Shown: positions 26,069 to 35,133, counted from the stretch's first letter. The stretch: DNA of 64,000 nucleotides from Deinococcus cellulosilyticus NBRC 106333 = KACC 11606 (GCF_007990775.1 NZ_BJXB01000007.1:124001-188000), one strand, 5' to 3'. Notes: generated by a model from the letters alone, not told the origin. Program-made: numbers and translations.

Positions 26069-26100
26069 AGATCTGGCCCATCAGCATCCAACATAAAAAT

Positions 26101-26126
26101 CCCAGTTGAGACCCAACTCAACTGGG
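26101..26126 (-). terminator. Perfect hairpin with minus-strand T-run
   Basis: CCCAGTTGAG (26101-26110) and CTCAACTGGG (26117-26126) form a perfect 10-bp stem. The T-run (ATTTTTAT in minus-strand sense) follows on the minus strand, so it best fits termination of the minus-strand gene at 26293-26502; it may also stop plus-strand transcripts. Confidence 0.65.
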
Positions 26127-26292
26127 AGAAGCTGCTTTTGTGAATGCTCTTTGGAACGGGCTTTTCTGCTGCTGCGGGTTTGCGTGGCACACAGAAAAGG
26201 AAACAGGCTCAAATGGTGCAGGGGCTGATCGCAGTGATTGTCGAATGACTCAGCCTAGCAGACCCCTCTGAAACCACCCTGAAGGGTATCTG

Positions 26293-26502
26293 TCATTTCC
26301 GTTCGGTTCTGGGGCGCCCCACTTTCTTGCGGGTCACCGGGGAGGCGGTCTTGCGGTCTGCCTCTTCGTCTCTGCAACGGTCCAGACACAAGGACCACTC
26401 TTCCACCGTTCGCAGGCCGGAGGAGATCAGCAGGGCAGGGCTGCTGTATCCGGTGTTTGCCAGGAATTCTCTTTTGGCCCGTGCAAGGACTGATTCAATC
26501 AT
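26293..26502 (-). CDS. Small basic protein with AT-hook-like tail
   Basis: 69 aa. A helical start MIESVLARAKREFLANTGYSSPALLISSGLRTVEEW is followed by a CLDRC segment and the basic tail RKKVGRPRTERK; the GRPR core flanked by basic residues resembles an AT-hook, so minor-groove DNA binding is possible. On the minus strand TAGAGT ends 5 nt before the ATG, a leaderless promoter, and a hairpin terminator lies downstream. The family is not recognised. Confidence 0.55.
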   Translation of the reverse strand: MIESVLARAKREFLANTGYSSPALLISSGLRTVEEWSLCLDRCRDEEADRKTASPVTRKKVGRPRTERK

Positions 26503-27017
26503 GGATCACTCTATCATGCCCTGCCCTGTTGCATGTGAAGACTGTTCAGCACTGGCCTTGTGGTGGGCAGGAAAGGGCATTTTCAGGGTCAGAATTTGTA
26601 AAATGCCATGCACAGCTTTGACCTCTCAGCAGAACCTTTGTGCCTCGGGTCAGTCTATTGCATGCAATTACAGATCAAGCAACAAACATTCACACAAAGC
26701 CAGCACTCTTCCATTGTTTGAAAACACACAATGGCTTTGTGGGCATGCCCTCATTTTATTGCTTCTGGCCTCTGCCTTAATCAAACCTCTCTATCATATT
26801 TTTATCACCATCCCACATTAGGATGAGGTCATCAAAGTCAGACCCTGTGGGCCTCACCCAGGTGCTGTGCCCTGTTTTTGAACAGAGACAACTGAAGCCA
26901 ATGCCCTTCTGTCTTTGTCGTGCCCTTTGAACGGTCCCAACGCATCCATTTCAAAAGCCTGGTGGTCCTGGAGAGGACTTTCCAGGTTCCTTGCTTCACA
27001 TCCTTTCAGGAGGTCTT
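26503..27017. other. AT-rich intergenic region without convincing genes
   Basis: This 515-bp gap is clearly lower in GC than its neighbours. The only open frame is without a ribosome site or -10 box at its start and lies antisense to a small gene. CCATTGT and ACAATGG around 26711-26734 can form a 7-bp hairpin. The last bases carry CAGGAGG for the acetyltransferase gene. A non-coding RNA is possible, but I see no proof. Confidence 0.5.
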
Positions 27018-27599
27018 ATGAACATTCTTCCCACACTGCACTCCAGACGCCTCCTGCTCAGACAGCGCAGCGTTCAGGACCTGCCTGGCCTGATCAGCAT
27101 GGGCATGGACCCCGAAGTCATGCGCTTCATAGGAGACGGCACCCTGCCTGATCCCGATGAGCACCGGGATGTCCTGCTTTCACGAATTGAACGGGATTTC
27201 GGTGAGGGACTGGGTTACTGGAGTGTCTTTCCTGCAAACGACCCTTACGGATTTCTGGGCTGGGTTTACCTGATTCCCTTTCCCGGGAGCACAGACCTGC
27301 AAGTGGGATACCGCTTTCGCTCGGACAACTGGGGCAAAGGGTATGCCACCGAGGCCGCCGGGCGGGTGGTGCAACACGCTCTGGAAGACCTCAAGGTCAG
27401 GGAAGTCTTTGCTGTCATTGATCCTGAAAATGTCCCTTCCAGAAAAGTCATTGAAAGGCTGGGCTTTAGACCCGTCGGTGAGCGTTACACCTACGGAAAA
27501 AACCATCAGCTGTTCCACACCACTGCCGTGCCTGCATGGTCCGCAGAGCACCCCATCTCAGCACCTGCAGACTCCCCCGACAGGGTCCAGAACCCCTGA
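27018..27599 (+). CDS. GNAT-family N-acetyltransferase (RimJ/RimL type)
   Basis: 193 aa from MNILPTLHSRRLLLRQRS, 5 nt after CAGGAGG. It has the RimJ/RimL-like layout: RLLLRQ, the acetyl-CoA loop VGYRFRSDNWGKGYATEAAGRVVQHAL, then VIDPENVPSRKVIERLGFRPVGE. It would transfer an acetyl group from acetyl-CoA to an amine of a protein or small molecule; the substrate is open. It is followed after 37 nt by a small helical protein gene. Confidence 0.92.
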   Translation: MNILPTLHSRRLLLRQRSVQDLPGLISMGMDPEVMRFIGDGTLPDPDEHRDVLLSRIERDFGEGLGYWSVFPANDPYGFLGWVYLIPFPGSTDLQVGYRFRSDNWGKGYATEAAGRVVQHALEDLKVREVFAVIDPENVPSRKVIERLGFRPVGERYTYGKNHQLFHTTAVPAWSAEHPISAPADSPDRVQNP

Positions 27600-27636
27600 T
27601 GGTGCTGCAGGTACAGCCACAGAAAGGACCAGAAAC

Positions 27637-27888
27637 ATGCACAACCAGGAGCTGCTTTTTCTTGTGCAAAGAGACCTTGCTGGCGTGAAGGCCACACTGG
27701 ATCTGGCAGAGGAACATCCAGATCCAGATGGCCGAAGCAACCTGCTTCACCGGGCACAGATGCGCCTGCAATCAGCAAAACAGGCAGCTGAAAAACACCA
27801 GATTTCAGACCTGCAAGGTGAGGTTCTGGAATTGCATCAGCGTCTTGAAAACCTGCAGGCTGCAGGAACCTGCACTTTGACCCCTTGA
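27637..27888 (+). CDS. Small helical protein, uncharacterised
   Basis: 83 aa, MHNQELLFLVQRDLAGVKATLDLAEEH...LQSAKQAAEKHQISDLQGEVLELHQRLENLQ. It is nearly all helix with heptad-like spacing, consistent with a coiled coil. AGAAAGGA precedes the ATG. It is probably cotranscribed with the acetyltransferase gene. A bidirectional terminator follows. I do not recognise the family. Confidence 0.6.
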   Translation: MHNQELLFLVQRDLAGVKATLDLAEEHPDPDGRSNLLHRAQMRLQSAKQAAEKHQISDLQGEVLELHQRLENLQAAGTCTLTP

Positions 27889-27903
27889 ATTCCTGCAACA
27901 ACA

Positions 27904-27930
27904 AAAGAACCCGGTCATGCCGGGTTCTTT
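27904..27930. terminator. Bidirectional terminator between convergent genes
   Basis: AAAGAACCCGG (27904-27914) and CCGGGTTCTTT (27920-27930) form an 11-bp perfect stem with A and T runs at its ends, so it can serve both strands. Confidence 0.88.
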
Positions 27931-27952
27931 CAATCAATGGGTGGGTCTGGGG

Positions 27953-29152
27953 TTATCTGCGGCGGGTGCCGTCTTCGTTCAGACGTTCGGTGTCCGTCAG
28001 GCTGGTGTCCTTGCGGCCCAGGTCATCTTCCAGATCCCGGGTGCTGTCCCGCAGGGAGCCCGTGGCAGTCTGGTCGGCACGCACGTCCACTTCACCGGTC
28101 TTGTTGACTTCCAGCACTTCCTTGCCAACCTGTTCGGTGAAAGTCTGGCGTTCGGTTTCGGTGCGTTTGCCCACCTCAACCTCTTCGGTCACGTAGGCGC
28201 GTTTTTCCACATCGGCGCGCTCGGCTTCAAGGTCCACGCGGATGGTTTCGCGGTCAGACCCCAGTTGCACGTTGCCTTCCACAGGGCGTTCGCCTGTGAC
28301 AGGGTGGCGCTCGATCACCACTTCTTCGCGTTCCAGCTCAACGTTCACATTCTCGGTGCGGGTTTCCACCCGCTTGCCGACTTCCACGGTGCCTGCACGG
28401 TAACGTTCTTTTTCCACTTCCAGACGCTCTTCGTGCAGACGCAGGCGGGCAGCTTCATCCAGATCGGTGTCACTGACGGTGCGGTCAGAGAAGTTCTGGG
28501 TGCCCCGGTCGTGTTCGAGCAGGCGGCGGTCGGACTCGGCAGAGGTGGAGTATGCGCCGTAATCGGAGGTGCCACGGGTGGTTTCACCATCGAAGTTTCC
28601 GGTCGCCGTGCTCAGACTGGCGCGTCCTTCGGTGCCATTGGCATTCCAGCCACGCACGGTGCCGCCGTTGCGTTCCACCACATCCACCACCTGCTGACTG
28701 GAGACATGGGCAGGGGGTTCAATGGCGACCAGCACGCCCCCTTCGTTCAGGCGGCTTTCGTAGTATTCGGCTTCAGCGCGGTCATAACCAGCGTCTGCCA
28801 GGGCACCTGCTATGGTCCCCGTTACGCCACCAACGATGGCTCCTGCGGCTGCACCACCTGCTGCGGCTCCCAGTGAGGTGGCAAGGAAGCCTGCGGTGAT
28901 GAAGGGTCCCACACCGGGGATCAATGCAGCGGCGAGACCGAACAGGGCACCAGCACTGGCCCCAACGGCCAGACCACGGGCGGCGCCCTTGCCGTCATCG
29001 TGATGGTCCACGCGCTCGGTGGTCACTTCATTGTCACTGTGGCGGGCAATAAAGGACAGATCAGACTCGTGCACACCGAGGGTGCGCAGTTCACTCACGG
29101 CCGCTTCGGCCTGGGACTGGGAAGGGAAAATAGCAGTAATGCGGTTGTTCAT
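27953..29152 (-). CDS. YsnF/AvaK-type stress protein with DUF2382 domain
   Basis: 399 aa. The N-terminus (RITAIFPSQSQAEAAVSELRTLGV) is the general-stress 17M-like domain. A Gly/Ala-rich hydrophobic stretch (~65-120; LFGLAAALIPGVGPF, GAAAGGAAAGAIVGGVTGTI) may insert into a membrane or act as a glycine zipper. The C-terminal half is a DUF2382 domain (LRLHEERLEVEKERYRAGTVEVGKRVETRTENVNVELEREEVVIERHPV), a highly charged repeat-like region. Proteins of this build are abundant in Deinococcus and desiccation-tolerant bacteria; the molecular role is unknown. The coding sequence ends 22 bp past a shared terminator. CAGGAGG precedes the ATG. Confidence 0.9.
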   Translation of the reverse strand: MNNRITAIFPSQSQAEAAVSELRTLGVHESDLSFIARHSDNEVTTERVDHHDDGKGAARGLAVGASAGALFGLAAALIPGVGPFITAGFLATSLGAAAGGAAAGAIVGGVTGTIAGALADAGYDRAEAEYYESRLNEGGVLVAIEPPAHVSSQQVVDVVERNGGTVRGWNANGTEGRASLSTATGNFDGETTRGTSDYGAYSTSAESDRRLLEHDRGTQNFSDRTVSDTDLDEAARLRLHEERLEVEKERYRAGTVEVGKRVETRTENVNVELEREEVVIERHPVTGERPVEGNVQLGSDRETIRVDLEAERADVEKRAYVTEEVEVGKRTETERQTFTEQVGKEVLEVNKTGEVDVRADQTATGSLRDSTRDLEDDLGRKDTSLTDTERLNEDGTRRR

Positions 29153-29354
29153 GTTAGACCTCCTGTTGGAAACGGCGTCATCCCCAGGTGCTGGGAATGA
29201 TCCGTTTTCAGTGTCTGACTCAATTTAGGGGGAACAACTCCGAAAAAAAGCGGGATTTTTTGCACTCTTCAGGTTTTTTACAGGTGTTCGCGGGTGAATG
29301 AGATGTTTTCAAGCATCTTCTGAGAGATAAAACACCATTCTGGTCTGATGGGGG

Positions 29355-29645
29355 TCAGAAGCCCCTGCTCTGGGGAGCAAAATGCTGGTTGATCAGCACA
29401 CAATCCCCAAGGTCAATGGCTTCTTTGAGCCCCTCACAGCGCAGTCGGAAAGCATCGGCACCTTCACGGAGATGCACCTGCAACTGCAGGCCCTCCTGCT
29501 GAAAAGTCACCCTGCACCGGGTATCATCTCCGTCAATCCAGGCGATGTCCCGGAGGCGCAGGGTGGTGATGCTTCCATCGTGTTTCACCACCAGGATGAA
29601 ATCTCGGTCTTTCACGCGGGATCGAGCAACGGTCTGTGCTGGCAT
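29355..29645 (-). CDS. Small uncharacterised protein
   Basis: 96 aa. The central part (DFILVVKHDGSITTLRLRDIAWIDGDD, CRVTFQQEGLQLQVHLREG) reads as alternating strands, and the end is helical with a CVLINQHFAPQ tail. It may be a distant paralogue of the 73-aa protein at 25847-26068. GGAACC-type ribosome sites are weak, but GGGAGG lies 5-10 nt before the ATG. No function can be given. Confidence 0.58.
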   Translation of the reverse strand: MPAQTVARSRVKDRDFILVVKHDGSITTLRLRDIAWIDGDDTRCRVTFQQEGLQLQVHLREGADAFRLRCEGLKEAIDLGDCVLINQHFAPQSRGF

Positions 29646-29770
29646 GGTTCCTCCCTTGCTGCGGTCTTACCCGTCACTGTAGCCATGAAAACAGGGGAAT
29701 CACCGTATCAATTCCTGAAAACAATTTCAGTTTCAGCTAACCTTTGAAACAATCCTGAAAAGCCAGGCCT

Positions 29771-30976
29771 TCACTCGTACCTGAGGGCCTGTACGGGATC
29801 AAGGGAAGCTGCCCGTGCAGCAGGAAGAAAACCAAACAGCACTCCCACGACCAGTGAAAACAGAAAGGACACCGCCACACTCCACCAGGTCACGAAAACC
29901 GGGCTCCCTGCAAACTGGTGGGCAATCCAGGTGCCCAACAGACCCACCAGAATGCCCAGTGCCCCTCCAGACAGGGACAGCACCACCGCCTCGATGGTGA
30001 ATTGCAACTGGATGGAGGCAGGGGTTGCTCCGATGGCTTTCCTCAGGCCAATCTCGCGGGTCCTTTCGGTGACACTCACCAGCATGATGTTCATGATGCC
30101 GATGCCCCCCACCAGCAAACTGATGCTGGCAATGCCGACCAGCAGCAGCATCAGGCTGCGGTTCACCTGGTTGAAGGTGGCGAGGGCGTCTGCCTGGTTG
30201 AAGATGCTGAAGTCATCGTCCTCTTCGACCTCCAGGGTGTGGCTGCTGCGCACCACCTGTTTCAGCTGGACCTCGAGCTGCTTGAGGGTGCCTCTGTCCT
30301 TGCCCTGCACGGTGATGCTGTCCACTCCGTCCCTGCGGGCCTCGCTGCTGCGTCCCAGCCTTTGCTGGTAGGTCTCAATGGGGACCAGCACCTGATCGTT
30401 CATGCTGAAAAAACCATCTCCCCCCTGATCCGGCAATGTCCCGATCACCTCGAAACTGATTCCAGCAATTTTCACGCGTTCGCCCAGCGCATTTTTCATG
30501 CCAAACAGCTTGCGGGCCACATTCAGGCCGAGCACGGCCACCCTGCGTCTCCCTTCATTGTCCTCTGCAGTGAAAAAACGCCCCGACTGCAGGGTGATGT
30601 TTTTCAGGGCCTGCAGTTCAGGCCAGCCTCCGATCACGGTGGCAGAGACGTTTTTCTCTCCATTGCGCACCTTCTGGTTGCTCTGGATGGTGGGGGACAC
30701 GGCCACCACCTGTGAAGCCAGTTGCTGCTGGATCTCTGTGGCATCCCTGAGGGTCAGGGTGGAGGTGCTTCCCATCTGCGGGGTCACAGTGAGCTGGTTG
30801 CTGCCCAGTTTTTCCACCTCGGCCTGAATCTTGCGGGAGGAGCCTTCCCCAAGAGCAGTCAGGATGATCACCGAGGACACCCCGATGATGATCCCCAGGG
30901 AGGTGAGCACACTCCTCAGGCGGTTGCCCAGAATGGAACGCACCGCCATCTGGAGTGCAGACATCGGGCCACTCAT
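29771..30976 (-). CDS. MacB-type ABC transporter permease
   Basis: 401 aa without an ATPase domain. The N-terminal helix plus periplasmic-core start (GNRLRSVLTSLGIIIGVSSVIILTALGEGSSRKI...LGSNQLTV), a large extracytoplasmic domain, and a C-terminal FtsX three-helix unit (LLLVGIASISLLVGGIGIMNIMLVSVTERTREIGLRKAIGA) are the MacB/FtsX fold. These mechanotransmission pumps drive export through an adaptor and an outer-membrane duct. It is the last gene of a five-gene operon and overlaps the ATPase gene by 4 bp. Confidence 0.93.
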   Translation of the reverse strand: MSGPMSALQMAVRSILGNRLRSVLTSLGIIIGVSSVIILTALGEGSSRKIQAEVEKLGSNQLTVTPQMGSTSTLTLRDATEIQQQLASQVVAVSPTIQSNQKVRNGEKNVSATVIGGWPELQALKNITLQSGRFFTAEDNEGRRRVAVLGLNVARKLFGMKNALGERVKIAGISFEVIGTLPDQGGDGFFSMNDQVLVPIETYQQRLGRSSEARRDGVDSITVQGKDRGTLKQLEVQLKQVVRSSHTLEVEEDDDFSIFNQADALATFNQVNRSLMLLLVGIASISLLVGGIGIMNIMLVSVTERTREIGLRKAIGATPASIQLQFTIEAVVLSLSGGALGILVGLLGTWIAHQFAGSPVFVTWWSVAVSFLFSLVVGVLFGFLPAARAASLDPVQALRYE

Positions 30977-31653
30977 GCCTGCACCTCCTGCACCTGACCG
31001 TCCATCACCCGGACAAAGCGGTGGGCGTAGCGGGCGATGTCCTCCTCGTGGGTGATCAGCACCACGGTGTGCCCCCGGGCGTGCAGTTCGCTGAGCAGGG
31101 TCATGATGCTGTGGCTGGTTTTGCTGTCGAGGTTCCCGGTGGGTTCATCCGCGAGCAAGAGAGGGGGTTTGTTGATGAGGGCACGGGCAATGGCCACCCG
31201 CTGCTTTTGCCCACCAGAGAGCTGGGTGGGAAACACATTCTTTTTGGAGAGGAGTCCGAGGGTGTCCAGCACCTGCGTGGCTTCTTCAAGCTGCACTGTT
31301 TTTTTCACTCCGGCGTATTCCAGTGGCAGGCACACGTTTTCCAGCACGGTCAGCCTGGGCAGCAGGTGGAAGGCCTGAAACACAAACCCGATGGTCTGGT
31401 TGCGGATGCGGGCCTGAATGCGGGAATCCAGGGCGGCGGTGGGACGGCCCTGAAGCAGGTACTCCCCGGAGGTGGGGCGGTCCAGCAGGCCAATCAGGTG
31501 CATCAAGCTGCTTTTTCCACTCCCTGAAGGTCCCTGAATGGCCACAAATTCTCCCTGCTGAATGCTCAGGTTGACGTTTCTCAGGGCATCGAAACGCTCC
31601 CCACCCAGCACATAACTGCGGGTGAGGTCCCGCAGTTCAATCAGGGGGGTCAT
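30973..31653 (-). CDS. ABC transporter ATPase (MacB/LolD type)
   Basis: 226 aa, a single ATPase domain. Walker A IQGPSGSGKSSLMHLIGLLDRP, Q-loop FVFQAFHLLPRLTVLENV, signature LSGGQKQRVAIARAL, Walker B LLLADEPTGNLD and the switch His in VVLITHEED. It powers the permease encoded next. Both ends overlap neighbours by 4 bp (ATGA), so the operon is translationally coupled. Confidence 0.96.
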   Translation of the reverse strand: MTPLIELRDLTRSYVLGGERFDALRNVNLSIQQGEFVAIQGPSGSGKSSLMHLIGLLDRPTSGEYLLQGRPTAALDSRIQARIRNQTIGFVFQAFHLLPRLTVLENVCLPLEYAGVKKTVQLEEATQVLDTLGLLSKKNVFPTQLSGGQKQRVAIARALINKPPLLLADEPTGNLDSKTSHSIMTLLSELHARGHTVVLITHEEDIARYAHRFVRVMDGQVQEVQA

Positions 31654-32873
31654 GGGGTTCCCCCTGGAAGTTGCACCTGATCCCCCGGGGACAGGCCCTC
31701 CTTGACCACAACCCGGTCTCCCTCCTGATCCCCAAGCACCACCGGGAGGTACTCCACCTCACTCTGGCGTTTGACCTGCACGTAATGGCGACCATTTACG
31801 CTCTGCACGGCCTGTGCTGGAATGGTCAGCACCCCTCTGGCTTCCCGGACCACCACATCCACATCCGCACTCATGCCGGGCTTGAGGGTTGTTGGGGGAT
31901 CGGTGAGGCTCACCTGCACCTCGAACATCGGGATGTTCTGTTCGCTTCTGCCCACCGGAGAAATCCCCGTGACCCTGCCCTGCAACGTCACCCCTTTCAG
32001 GGCATCCAGACGCACCTCCGCCCTTTTTCCGACCCTTACCTGCTGGATCTGGGTTTCGTCCACGCTGACCCGCACCAGCAGTGTGGAAGTGTCCTGCACG
32101 GTGACCAGCGTTCCTGCACTGACCGTCTGCCCCACCACAGCCCTCACCTCAGTCACGGTCCCTGAGAGGCCTGCCTTTACGGTGGTCTCCTCGCCTTTTT
32201 TCAAACGTTCCAGTTTGCTGCGGGCATGGTCCAGTTTCAGGCTGCTGTCCTCCACGCTCTGCTGCAAGGTGGATTTCAGGCGGGTGAGGGCCTCACGGGC
32301 ATCTTGCAGACTCTGCGTGGATTCCTGCAGGTTCTGGGTTGCTGTGGTCACCCCAAGCAGGGCTTCTTCCTCTTCAGCACGGCTGATGGCCCCCACCCGG
32401 TAAAGTTCCTGCTGAACTTTCAACTTTTTTCTCTTCTGCTGGAGGTCCTGCAGGGCTTTCTGCACGGTCTGGGTCTTTTGCTGGATGGTGTCCTGCTGCT
32501 CTGCCAGCTTGACCTGCAATTGCAACTGCGCCCCCTGCAATGCCAGTTCGGCTTCACGCACCTGCGCCTGCACTTCCTGAAGCTCTCCCTCTTTGCTGCG
32601 CTGGTGCAGTTTTGCCAGCACTTCCCCTGCCCTGACCTGCTGCCCGACTTTCACCACCTGCTGCACTTCTCCAGCCACAGGGGTGCTGTGATCCAGCACC
32701 TTGAGGGCCTGCAGGGTCCCGATGCCATTGATGGTCTTTTTCACGTCCTGCAAAGTGGCACTGGCAAAGACCGGGGCTGCAGCTTCCGGGGTTTTTTCCC
32801 GGCCCTGGTACCAGAAAAACCCTCCGGCACCGCAGGCCAGCACCACCGTGATTGTGGCGATCCAGCGTTTCAC
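31650..32873 (-). CDS. Periplasmic adaptor (MacA/HlyD family)
   Basis: 407 aa. A single N-terminal membrane helix (IATITVVLACGAGGFFWYQG), a lipoyl-like half-motif (HSTPVAGEVQQVVKVGQQVRAGEVLAKL), a long coiled-coil hairpin (~95-220, rich in Leu, Gln and Lys), the returning lipoyl half (TTVKAGLSGTVTEVRAVVGQTVSAGTLV) and the beta-barrel/membrane-proximal domains (GKRAEVRLDAL, LKPGMSADVDVVVREA). It bridges the inner-membrane pump and a TolC-like duct. Confidence 0.94.
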   Translation of the reverse strand: MKRWIATITVVLACGAGGFFWYQGREKTPEAAAPVFASATLQDVKKTINGIGTLQALKVLDHSTPVAGEVQQVVKVGQQVRAGEVLAKLHQRSKEGELQEVQAQVREAELALQGAQLQLQVKLAEQQDTIQQKTQTVQKALQDLQQKRKKLKVQQELYRVGAISRAEEEEALLGVTTATQNLQESTQSLQDAREALTRLKSTLQQSVEDSSLKLDHARSKLERLKKGEETTVKAGLSGTVTEVRAVVGQTVSAGTLVTVQDTSTLLVRVSVDETQIQQVRVGKRAEVRLDALKGVTLQGRVTGISPVGRSEQNIPMFEVQVSLTDPPTTLKPGMSADVDVVVREARGVLTIPAQAVQSVNGRHYVQVKRQSEVEYLPVVLGDQEGDRVVVKEGLSPGDQVQLPGGTP

Positions 32874-33883
32874 TGGCTTTTCTCCTGGGGATCAGCCATG
32901 GGCTGGTTGAGGGCCACGGCCAGAGAGGCCCAGGAATCCGCCACCTGCTGTCTGGCCTCCAGCAGTTTGCGGCGGCTGTCTCTCAGGGAAGCCTCGCTTT
33001 CCAGAAGTTTGATCTGGGCCAGGATGCCCTGCTGGTGTTTCTGCTGGTCTTTGCTGTAGGTGCTTTCCTGTGTTTTCAGCTGGTCTTCTGCCAGAAACAG
33101 TTGTGACACGGCCTTCTTGAAGTCATCGCGGGCTTTCTGGATGTCCCTGCGGGCTGCAGCTTCCGTGCTTTCCAGGGAGGTTTTTGCACCCTCCAAAGCC
33201 GCCTGCCTTTCTTCCTGGTCCCGTCTGGAATTGAAAATTGGATCGAGCAGTTTCAGTTGCAGTTCTGCCTCGGCCACGTTCTGCTGCGCTTCCAGCACAT
33301 CCACACGGAACTCGATCTGCACCTTGAATGCCGGGAGGGTGGTTTTCACTGCAGGCTCGGTGAGGGGGGTGTTGGGCTGGATTTTCAGGCCGGTCTGCTG
33401 GGAGAGTTCCTGACACAACTGTTCCACCTCAAGCACCGTCTGATCTGCTTCTGCTTTGAGGCTCCTGAGGTCCTGTTCGGCCTGTTGAACCTCCTGCTGG
33501 GTGCCTGCGCCAGTGGATTTGCGGGTGCGGGCAATGTTGAGTTTTGTTTCTGCCAGCTTCTGCTTCCAGGGAAGCTCCTGCAGCATGCGGGTTTTGATGA
33601 AGAGTGACCAGTAACGGTCGGTCAGGGACTTCTGGGAAGTGAGGACAGTCTGTTGCAAGCGGGCCTTCAGGCGGCTCTGCTTGTGGCTGGCTTTCAGTCG
33701 CTCAAAGGCCAGGGTGTCCGGGTCCTGTTCGGTGCGTCTGAATTCTGCCTCTGACTGCTGCAGGTCCTGTCTCGCCTGCAAGACCTCTGGATGATGGGAT
33801 GGATAGGCTTTCAGAAGGTCGGGCAGAGAAAGCGCGTGGGCTGAGGGAACAGTGAGCAGCACAGCAATCATCAGGGTTTTCAT
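32870..33883 (-). CDS. Short TolC-like outer-membrane efflux protein
   Basis: 337 aa from MKTLMIAVLLTVPSAHA (signal peptide), with GGAAAGGAAA upstream. Long amphipathic helices rich in Gln, Glu and Leu (HPEVLQARQDLQQSEAEFRRTEQD, LQVEQ..LCQELSQQTG, VLEAQQNVAEAELQLK, LLEARQQVADSWASLAVALNQP) are those of the OEP fold, but the protein is about 100 residues shorter than TolC and lacks clear beta-barrel strand pairs. It may form a shortened duct or a partner of the next OEP-like protein. It overlaps the genes on both sides by 4 bp. Confidence 0.82.
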   Translation of the reverse strand: MKTLMIAVLLTVPSAHALSLPDLLKAYPSHHPEVLQARQDLQQSEAEFRRTEQDPDTLAFERLKASHKQSRLKARLQQTVLTSQKSLTDRYWSLFIKTRMLQELPWKQKLAETKLNIARTRKSTGAGTQQEVQQAEQDLRSLKAEADQTVLEVEQLCQELSQQTGLKIQPNTPLTEPAVKTTLPAFKVQIEFRVDVLEAQQNVAEAELQLKLLDPIFNSRRDQEERQAALEGAKTSLESTEAAARRDIQKARDDFKKAVSQLFLAEDQLKTQESTYSKDQQKHQQGILAQIKLLESEASLRDSRRKLLEARQQVADSWASLAVALNQPMADPQEKSQ

Positions 33884-35133
33884 GGGTTTTTCCTTTCCAG
33901 GAGGGCCTGCAACTTGAGGCACTGCAGGTACAGGTCCACTCGGGTTTTTTCTACGTCCAACCGGGATTTCTGAAGCCCGATCTGCAGTTCGACCTGTTCG
34001 GCTTCGGAGATGAGGCCGGCCATCAGGCGCTTCTGGGCGAGCTTTTGCGACTCTTCAGCCTGCCGCAGGGTGAGGGTCTGCAGGCGCAGGTGTTCTTCGA
34101 GGAGGCGTTTTTTGCCCAGTTCATCCCGGAGCTTCTGCACCTGGGCTTGCTCTGCCTCCTGCAGGTGGGCACGGGCCTCATGGACCTTTTGTGCAGCCAG
34201 TTCAAGGTTTGCTCCCTGGGAACCCACCAGGGGAACACGCAATGTGGCAGAGGCTTTCCAGCCACTCCCCTGCCCTGTGGACTGCACGCCAATTTCTGAA
34301 GAAACGGTGCCTTTTTGCAGGTTGAATTGCAGCTGTCCAGAAAAGTTCCCCTGAAAAACACTGCCCGAGACCTGCAGTTCCGGGGCGCCGGATCTCTGGG
34401 CTTCTTCAAGCTGCACCTGGGCCTCTTCAAGCTGAAATCTGGCCTCCTGCACTGCAGGTTTGTTTTCGAGGGCTTTCAGGAGGTCTTGTTCGTCTGGTGA
34501 AGGGAACACCTCTGGCAAAGGGTCTGTGGGGTCACCTTTGCCCCCGAGGGACAGGGCGTCGAAGTGGGCGGCCTGCAACTCGGCCTCTAAAGTGATCTGC
34601 TGGACCTCTGCTTCGGTTTTTTTGCGCAGCACCTGCTGCACTTCTGAGAGTTTCATGTTTCCCAGGCGGTGCTGTTCGGTGGCCGCAGCATGGAGTCGGG
34701 AGCGCAATTCCGCTTCACGGGTTGCGGCAACCACCTGCTGCTGCAACAGGTGCAGACGGAAATACAGTGAGATGGCTTTGAGCCTGAGTTCTTCCCGTTC
34801 TTCCTCAAGCCTCAGCAGGACAAGGCGGCTTTTTCGCCCTTCACGGGACAGATTGCGCTGGCTTTCGCTCCACGGCAGCACCCCGAGTGACAGTTGCAGC
34901 GTCGAATGCAAAGTCCCTCCAGCAGGGGTCTGGTCCCATCCTCCGGTGCCTGACACCTGCCACCCTGAAGCTTTTTCTGCAAGCTTCAGGGCAAGCACAC
35001 TGGACGCTTCTTCCTGCAGGTTCCGCTGGTAGGCCGGGCTCTGCTCCAGCCCCTGTAAAAATTCGGGGAGGGGCACTGCCCCCGCAGCAGACAGCAGTCC
35101 ACCCATGATCCACAGGCCTAAAATTCGCTTCAT
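33880..35133 (-). CDS. TolC-like outer-membrane efflux protein, first gene of the efflux operon
   Basis: 417 aa from MKRILGLWIMGGLLSAAGA (signal peptide); an upstream ATG adds 14 residues with no signal-like character. Two OEP halves are visible: long helices (LRLEEEREELRLKAISLYFRLHLLQQQVVAATREAELRSRLHAA region) and strand-like segments (GNFSGQLQFNLQKG, GVQSTGQGSGWKASATLRVPL) that would form the barrel. It heads the operon OEP-OEP-adaptor-ATPase-permease, all of whose four junctions overlap by 4 bp. Confidence 0.85.
   Translation of the reverse strand: MKRILGLWIMGGLLSAAGAVPLPEFLQGLEQSPAYQRNLQEEASSVLALKLAEKASGWQVSGTGGWDQTPAGGTLHSTLQLSLGVLPWSESQRNLSREGRKSRLVLLRLEEEREELRLKAISLYFRLHLLQQQVVAATREAELRSRLHAAATEQHRLGNMKLSEVQQVLRKKTEAEVQQITLEAELQAAHFDALSLGGKGDPTDPLPEVFPSPDEQDLLKALENKPAVQEARFQLEEAQVQLEEAQRSGAPELQVSGSVFQGNFSGQLQFNLQKGTVSSEIGVQSTGQGSGWKASATLRVPLVGSQGANLELAAQKVHEARAHLQEAEQAQVQKLRDELGKKRLLEEHLRLQTLTLRQAEESQKLAQKRLMAGLISEAEQVELQIGLQKSRLDVEKTRVDLYLQCLKLQALLERKNP

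Noticed and set aside
26327..26821. 164-residue plus-strand frame in the AT-rich gap
   Set aside because: No start signals, antisense to the small basic protein gene, no sensible fold pattern.
32870..33883. Frameshifted or truncated TolC pseudogene
   Set aside because: The frame is whole, has its own signal peptide and ribosome site and overlaps both neighbours by 4 bp, so it is a short but intact gene.
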